64,000 bases of DNA, taken from NCBI GenBank assembly GCA_028023455.1, contig JAQFVV010000001.1, positions 26,344,426 to 26,408,425 of the forward strand. The letters run 5' to 3'. The notes beneath the pieces were generated by a model, which did no database searches, was not told the origin of the DNA, and saw only the letters and a list, made by a program, of their open reading frames with translations. Position numbers and translations under genes: made by a program. The DNA comes from Epiperipatus broadwayi (Eukaryota > Onychophora > Udeonychophora > Euonychophora > Peripatidae). Shown in pieces: positions 57,786 to 64,000 of this stretch (within the stretch, counting starts at the first letter, position 1; each line of letters begins with the position of its first letter).

Positions 57786-59078
57786 GGTATTATCGTTTTT
57801 ATTATTTTCTACTGATAACTTTTCAATTTTATGTTTTTATAATTTACGTTTTAAATATTTTGAATCAGAAAATATAGGCTAAATAAAATTGCACTTGTTA
57901 TTTATTTACCGATTTAAATTGCTCTTCTAACGTATTTAATAACTAGATATTTTATAAATTAAAAAAATGATATATTTTATAAATTATTAGCATTTCCTTG
58001 AAATTACAATTTTTAAAATAAAAATATAGCCATAAATGGCAGAAACTTATTCTTGCGTTCAATTGCTAGTATAACCCACTTAATATAAATACATATATTT
58101 TATAATGTTACAGCTGATTTTTTAAAAAATGAAACTGATTTTATTTTCTATAAATATATTCTTGATCATATTTTCTGGTGCATTACTTAGGCTAGCTCTA
58201 GTTTAGAATATCTAATGGTTTTATATACGTTTATATTTAAAGAACCCGTTTTGGTTAATTATTGAATTAAAATGACATCTCAAATAGCTGCATTTAAATT
58301 AACAACACATTTATATTAGATGTATGTTAGCAATATTAAACTGACTTGCCATATTGCTTAATAATGAATATTCTATTAACAACACACAAATACAGATATA
58401 TAATATTAAAGTATTTAAAAGCACAATTCAAGTGATTGAAAGTTTATGAATTAGAAACTATGCTAAATATTTAATAATTGAAACATTAAAAGATAATAAA
58501 ATAATAATATTTGATAAAATTAAATTAGATACAGGATTATTTTGACATAATTACTCTTGTAGTTGAAATTTAGAATTCAGGTTAGGATCACATACTAAAT
58601 GTCAATTTATAAACTATTGTTGATATTTTTCAATATCTGAAATAAGTTTTTGTTGTTTTTTTTTTTTTTTCACTTCTATTGAATCTTTAGACTTTTTAAA
58701 ATATTTGTTAAATTATTAACAATTTTCATGTTATTTTAACTACATTTCTGCTTTGAGTACTGTACTTTTTTTAAAAAATCCATTTGTTCAAATTTTAATT
58801 ACTGCTATTTAATAAAAATTAAAATTCTTTAAATAAGCAATTACAATATAAAACATTTTATATAAACATAATTCCTTACTAAATATAATTACTTCATTTA
58901 TTTCTTACTAATTCAGGTGTTGAAAATGTGAACAGTTTTGCTATACTGTAATCCTTTCTTATTAGGAATCTCAACTTGTTCAGATTAAACTTATATATGT
59001 TTTTTTTTTTTAAAAAAAAAAAAACTCTATCAATCACAAAAATTCTATAATTTTGAATAAAAATATATTGCATCATAT
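57786..59078. other. AT-rich spacer
   Basis: No gene or element recognised. The minus frame at 58894-59169 crosses the boundary of the next element and is not supported. Confidence 0.5.
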
Positions 59079-59886
59079 TGTAACGGAATAGCGTTACATA
59101 GGGTTTGAACCTAGGAAAGTTAGATATATTATACCGAGACAAAGTCGGTATATGTAAACACACACCCACTCAAGCAATGTAAAATACTCTATTTTATTTT
59201 CTTACAACTTATGATAAAAAATAGATATAGTTTTCTTTCCATACTTTCTAAAATACACTTGTAAAATAAAATATTAATATGTCTAATTAAATAGTTTAGG
59301 GCTTTAACATAATGTACTAAAATAATATTCTCTAAAATGAAAAATAAAATGCCACTATAAATATCAATAAATAATTTATACTTGTATATGCCGCGGGGGT
59401 AACTAAAAAGGGATATTTTAAAATTATAATTGTAGTAAAAGTAAAAGCTTATAGAAATGATTTTGAGAAAGATTAAATGCTCGACTTTTAGCTAATGTAA
59501 ATTACATTGTTCTCGTAAGACACGCACACACGTATGCATTCAAGGTGTGAATGAATATAAGTTTGTTAACTGAGATTGCAATATGAGATTGTCTAAACAT
59601 AAGATTGCCTTAAGCACATGGATTGAGTAGGACACGGACCCCAACGACAACTCTAAGAACATGGAACTCTGGGGGGAGATTCGATCCTCAGATAAGATCC
59701 AACCCATATAAATATCAAGCAAAAAATGTTAAAAAAAGGAGAGATATAAAATATAAAATGTTATGTTAAGAGAAGCTAAGTCAAATTATCAAATTTTTGT
59801 TCAACTTTCTCAAAATTCAATTTAATTCAAAATACTTCGTTTGTGCTATCCGTTTTCAAGATGATCGATATGAAATTAATATTTAG

Positions 59887-59940
59887 AGCGTCGACTGTCA
59901 TGAGGGGCTAGGAAACCCTTCAGTGATTGATCGACGCTCC
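59887..59940 (+). other. Perfect stem-loop in LTR-like element
   Basis: GAGCGTCGA pairs with TCGACGCTC at the two ends, and TGAGGGG can pair with CCCTTCA inside, giving a two-part hairpin with an interior loop. It does not match hammerhead or other ribozyme cores that I know. Confidence 0.6.
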
Positions 59941-60750
59941 GCCACCAGAACATCTCCGTCGCTATGAATACTTAATAATATTACCATCTAAAATTAGTGC
60001 TCCAACCAGTTCAATAATGTTCCGTGAAATACATGAATCATCCTGATTTATTACGCTCAACTTTAAAAGAAATGAACAACCTCCTTATGGAAAACATCAT
60101 CTCCCATGTTCAAACCTCCACTTAATTAGAAGCAGCGGAAGAATAAGCCAAAATCCTAGGTAAACACTTTATTTTTTTTATGCTTTCATTCATTCCATAC
60201 GTAAACTTTTAAAAAAGGCAATCTCATAATTAACTAACTTTGATTTCGTAAATTAAACTATAAAATATTCCGTAATTCATTATATTTAAAAATTTATTAT
60301 TGTAACTTATTATTGTAATCTCAACCTTCGTAAAATCAAACACTATGCAATTCCTAAAATTTAAATCTCAGGACTTTTCAAATATGAACTTTGACCCTAA
60401 TTATTATCTTATAATTTATAACACTTACCTTCAAAAATGTAAAAAAAAAGGAAATTTATATTCTATCATCCATATTTTATGATATATAATATGTTCTTTT
60501 CTGTGCGAGTGCGTAAATGCGTGTGTGTGCGTGTAAATAAAACTTTTAACCAATGTGCTTTTTTTTATATTCAATAAATTTGTTCAGTATTTAAACAAGT
60601 CGAGCATTTCTCAAATCATTTCCTATAATTAATCTTTATTCTATTTTTCGTCTTGATTATTAATAAAGTTAGCATTTATTCATATAGTTAATTATATTGT
60701 GTTAGATTAATCTTTCTTAAACCTTGTTGTTTTTTTTTTATGTCTCTTAC

Positions 60751-60778
60751 AAACATCGTGCCGTAAGTCACGATGTTT
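60751..60778 (+). other. 10-bp stem hairpin
   Basis: AAACATCGTG and CACGATGTTT are perfectly complementary around an 8-base loop (CCGTAAGT). Confidence 0.8.
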
Positions 60779-60969
60779 ATTTATTTATTTATTCCGTAGT
60801 TAAGATAGATTTAATAGTTGGGAGGGCCTATTATAAAATATAAATAAATGTCAATAAGTTGTAAATATAGCTGGAGTAAATAATTCTACCGGACGGTATG
60901 ATATAGGGGGATGATCTTATAAGCTTCTAATTGTTTAGAGATATAAACGAATAATCGTATTGGTCCCAA

Positions 60970-61038
60970 ATAACCAATGACCCGATCCAATGCTTGGATC
61001 GATCAGTTAGTTAATCAAGCGTCTTCTCCATTGGTTAT
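60970..61038. promoter_or_regulatory. Nested inverted CCAAT sites
   Basis: ATAACCAATG (60970-60979) and CATTGGTTAT (61029-61038) are exact inverted copies. Between them GATCCAA-TGC-TTGGATC (60984-61000) is a 7-bp hairpin. Four CCAAT/ATTGG-type sites with dyad symmetry sit about 220-300 bp upstream of the polyadenylation-like signal, as expected for an LTR promoter. Confidence 0.5.
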
Positions 61039-61336
61039 CATAGCGTCCTTTACCAGAATAGTAATTGTGAAAACAATCACATCGCGACCCTGAGCGACCC
61101 TATTGGTCCATGCTGGGAGTTTGAGCTTGTGGGCGGGATTAGACTTCGAAATCGTTTTGATATGACGTAAGGTGATGCGAGAAGTTAAATTATAATTAAA
61201 TCATCGTATCTGGCGCCCCCTTGTATTGATAGTGAACAGTTATCGATAGAAGAAAATAAATAAAGCTTTACGCTATGTCATGTTAATTTCGGAGTTCACA
61301 ATCCCTATATGATCGGAGATAGAGAGGCCGGTTACA

Positions 61337-63540
61337 ATATATTATAGTGCAATTTATACCAGTATAACAATGTATTGTGACCTTTTATTTAGGTCCCTAA
61401 ATTAAATAATCCAAAATTTTAAATCATAATAATATATTTAGCATTAAAATCTTAATAAGTGGCTTTAAATAAAGACTGTTCTGGATGCACTAGGAAATCT
61501 GCTTGAATGGAGAAGAGAGTTCAAATCCAGTGTAGGCTTGACTAGGGATAAAAAATAATTTGAAAGTATTATTAATTGGAAGATAAACATATTGCTATTT
61601 TATTATTGTTGAATAGCAATTGAAAATAAATAAATAAATCAAATTTGTAAATCTTGTAAAATGAATGATTATAGTTAATTCTTAAGCATATTTTTTTTCG
61701 TAGTGGATTAAAAACAGTCTTGCATATTATGGGTAGTTATTAAAAATGAAGCCAGGCAGAGTAATATTAATGATATTCACACTAAGGTTATTGGTCCATT
61801 TTTTACCACAATGCATTGTAATACAAGCTATATATGATATAACAAAGTTGTAGGGGGGGAGGGCTGATTAAGAAAAAGAGAATCAGAATCAACAGATTTC
61901 AACTCTAACTTATAAAATAAGGAAGAAAAAGTTTAAAAAATCAGAAAAATTTGGAATTTACTTGAATGGGATTATAATATATTGTTATTTAAAAACATGG
62001 AATAGAAAATCTTAAAGCCTTGTAATCGTTTCAACAATATTTTTCCATCGATTTGATAGTTCCCGAGTCATACAGGAAAGGAGAAATGGGAACCATGTGG
62101 ATAATAATTTACTTCAATAAATATTACTTCAAACCAAGAACCATTCCAGAGAATGTGAGCTTTTGCTTTTATTTTGTTTATATTTTTAAATTCTCAGATT
62201 TAAAAATGACACACAAATTATTTATAATTAAAAGAAAAAGCTGACAATGTTTGTTTTCGCGCGCTCTTATTATCAAGCAGAAGAATACTTTGCTTGTAAA
62301 TTATAATTTCAATAAAATAATTTGAAATAATTTTGAAGAAAAATGTCAAGAGATAAAGTAAACAAATAAAAAAAGTCATTTTTGAATCATATAACTTTTA
62401 ATAAAGTTAAAAGTCAATTGCGTGATTTTATCCTGTTTTCTTTCTTGAGAAAGAAAACTCATCTGCGAAATGGCAGTTTTAGCGCCAACTTGCTTAATTA
62501 TAGAAAATGGAAAGTTACAGATTAATTTAAAATGCCAAGGATATCGTATTTATAATTGAATACATTCTTCTTAGTATTGCTAAACACATAATGCTTTGCT
62601 GATAAAAATGAAATAAAATAAATATTTACTTTTAAAGTTTTATTGTGAAACATGTGTCTTAATAATATTTTTAAAATGCCCAGATCGTTTAAAGTTGTTA
62701 CAGACATTACCATGGAGGGAAGAACAAAATCAATAAATAATTTTAAAAAATTGAACGTGTTAATTGTAATGAAACTCTAAAGTCATTTTTTTAAGAAAAA
62801 TTATCTGGATTGAAATGTGGATAAACCGATTTTGATTATGCTGCACTTGAAAAACGTTTTAATATTGTCTTATTATGCTAGCATCGAACAGGATAATCAA
62901 TATATATATATATATGCGTTATTTAGGAATGTTTATTCATCATAATATCAGTTTTCTTATCATTTTAGCTCACAAGGATGAAATAAACTTTGACTAATAG
63001 GATAAAATCTAATGGGAGAAAATGTTCGTTTATTTTTTTTTTATTATTATTGCTATATTTAGTGTTATAATATTTACACCATGTATCATTTGGGGATTTT
63101 TTTATATATATATTTATTGTAGTATAAAATATATTTAGTAAAAGGATGTAAAGATGTATAAAAATATATACATTTTATCCACATGTATTTTTGCTATTTT
63201 CCCAATTAAGGGAAAACATAATATAAAATATCATTTATCTAGACAGAGAGAGATATTTACCTCTCGCATTTTAAAACAGATTTTAGTGTATTATTGAAAG
63301 AATGAACAAACAGACTAAATTTTGTCAAAGATATACTATAATGACCTAATTGTTTTCTTATATGAAAAAAAAATTGATCTAAGCCTTTTTCATTTCTTAA
63401 TTTTGCCTATAAATGAACATATCCATTGTAAATATAAAATTCAGATTGATCTTCATTGTTTACGTGTGTAGTGCTTGCTATAACAAAAGTATAATTGTTA
63501 TATTAAAATAATTAATGATCATTTAACATATATTTTGGTT
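61337..63540. other. AT-rich spacer
   Basis: No gene recognised. Frames at 62053-62244 and 62522-62713 are not supported. TA microsatellite near 62900-62915. Confidence 0.5.
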
Positions 63541-63548
63541 TGTCTATT

Positions 63549-63800
63549 GTACCGGTCAGATTTGTATGTTCACATAACAAGATCTAGCATCTAGGCAAAA
63601 GTACCTCGAATCCAATCGTGCAAGATACATAAGTCAGGAACACTCATGAATTATGCCCTATTTGCCTATTCCCCAGATCTACCAACTCATGAGCAACAAT
63701 CCCGATGATATCGATCTCATTTCCTCTTTCACCGCCAGCATCACTCATCGGAGACACAAAAAGACTAAGCTAACTTTAATGATAGACTGACTTAAAATGA
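63549..63800 (+). other. Less AT-rich island with a 45-codon frame
   Basis: Base composition shifts sharply from about 63550. A frame at 63653-63790 begins MPYLPIPQIYQLMSNNPDD and ends KLTLMID. In the same frame upstream, past one TGA, lies ASRQKYLESNRARYISQEH. This could be a remnant of a retroelement gag or an exon of an unknown gene. No match recognised, and the element continues to an unclear edge. Confidence 0.3.
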
Positions 63801-64000
63801 ACTATACTTTAGAAGCAATGAAGGCTCTCTTGCATATTAATTATGTATTTTTAACGCAGATCATCTAGTCATCATGAGCATAACTGATAAATTAACAGTA
63901 ATTTAAATAAAAGAAAGCAATGATTCGAAAGTTGATATATATATTTTAAGATTTATTATATTCATAACATAAATAAACATGTCTGATTGTTTGTCAGACA
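63801..64000. other. AT-rich window end
   Basis: Nothing recognised. Confidence 0.5.

Larger units (their letters stand above)
59079..61336 (+). mobile_element. Solo-LTR-like element, 2.26 kb
   Basis: Starts TGTAACGG and ends CCGGTTACA, with ATAT on both flanks (59075-59078 and 61337-61340), the size and sequence of a gypsy target duplication, although ATAT is common here. The start resembles that of element 1: TGTAAC...GTTACA followed by GGGTTTGAACC (59101-59111). The 3' third is much less AT-rich and promoter-like: several CCAAT boxes (60968-61035, 61100), a GGGCGGG (61131-61137) and an AATAAATAAAG polyadenylation-type signal (61255-61265). No gag/pol or second LTR inside. The 30-codon frame at 60033-60125 is not called. 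Confidence 0.55.

Noticed and set aside
59887-59940. Another hammerhead or other self-cleaving ribozyme
   Set aside because: The hairpin is strong, but CUGAUGA/GAAA in the right order is missing on both strands.
1-64000. CRISPR array, bacterial operons, prophage or rRNA genes
   Set aside because: No regular spacer-repeat array, no compact gene order and no rRNA-like conserved blocks. Everything points to an animal nuclear genome.

Overview
The window looks like non-coding, repeat-rich nuclear DNA of an invertebrate animal. It is very AT-rich throughout and full of decayed mobile elements: LTR retrotransposons, one RTE-like LINE, foldback elements and hammerhead-ribozyme repeats. It has no bacterial operons or ribosome binding sites. 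A short interstitial array of TTAGGG-type repeats argues against the TTAGG telomeres of most insects. The only likely host gene piece encodes a secreted SUEL/galactose-binding-lectin-like domain, a family common in cnidarians, molluscs, annelids, echinoderms and other animals. The sequence alone does not fix the species.

Layout. 0.2-4.6 kb: an LTR element with two ~1.49 kb LTRs and only a decayed gag between them (+). 5.2-11.8 kb: AT-rich DNA with a diverged direct duplication (5.25-6.2 and 10.2-11.8 kb). One copy carries a ~595 bp foldback element whose arms each contain a tRNA-like A box and B box. 11.86-12.38 kb: a solo-LTR-like element. 12.47-13.57 kb: a ~1.1 kb palindrome built from a ~416 bp unit that carries hammerhead ribozymes. 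14.2-17.9 kb: a broken Ty3/gypsy element (+). 20.1-21.3 kb: a degenerate tandem region. 21.5-22.3 kb: the lectin-like exon and a candidate second exon (-). 23.0-23.7 kb: two decayed hammerhead repeats in inverted orientation.

28.1-34.6 kb: a second gag-only LTR element (-), with ~1.47 kb LTRs and a gag related to that of the first. 36.8-38.0 kb: a weak inverted repeat around a telomere-like array. 41.9-42.45 kb: pyrimidine-rich simple sequence. 42.95-43.8 kb: a gag/protease fragment (-). 43.8-44.45 kb: two hammerhead repeats in direct orientation, 454 bp apart. 44.8-48.2 kb: a second broken gypsy pol (+). 49.65-50.3 kb: a T-rich tandem array. 52.5-52.7 kb: a possible third integrase remnant. 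54.86-57.78 kb: the RTE-like LINE (+). 59.08-61.34 kb: a ~2.26 kb solo-LTR-like element with promoter-like motifs and perfect hairpins.

How it fits together. Every pol-bearing element is broken by stops, frameshifts or deletions, so none looks autonomous. The best candidates for functional or novel sequence are the hammerhead-ribozyme repeats. At least two families are present. One has an apparently complete type I core: a six-pair stem I, a perfect stem II, conserved CUGAUGA and GAAA, and a GUC cleavage site. Its units are arranged as direct and inverted copies, resembling retrozymes or Penelope-like terminal repeats.
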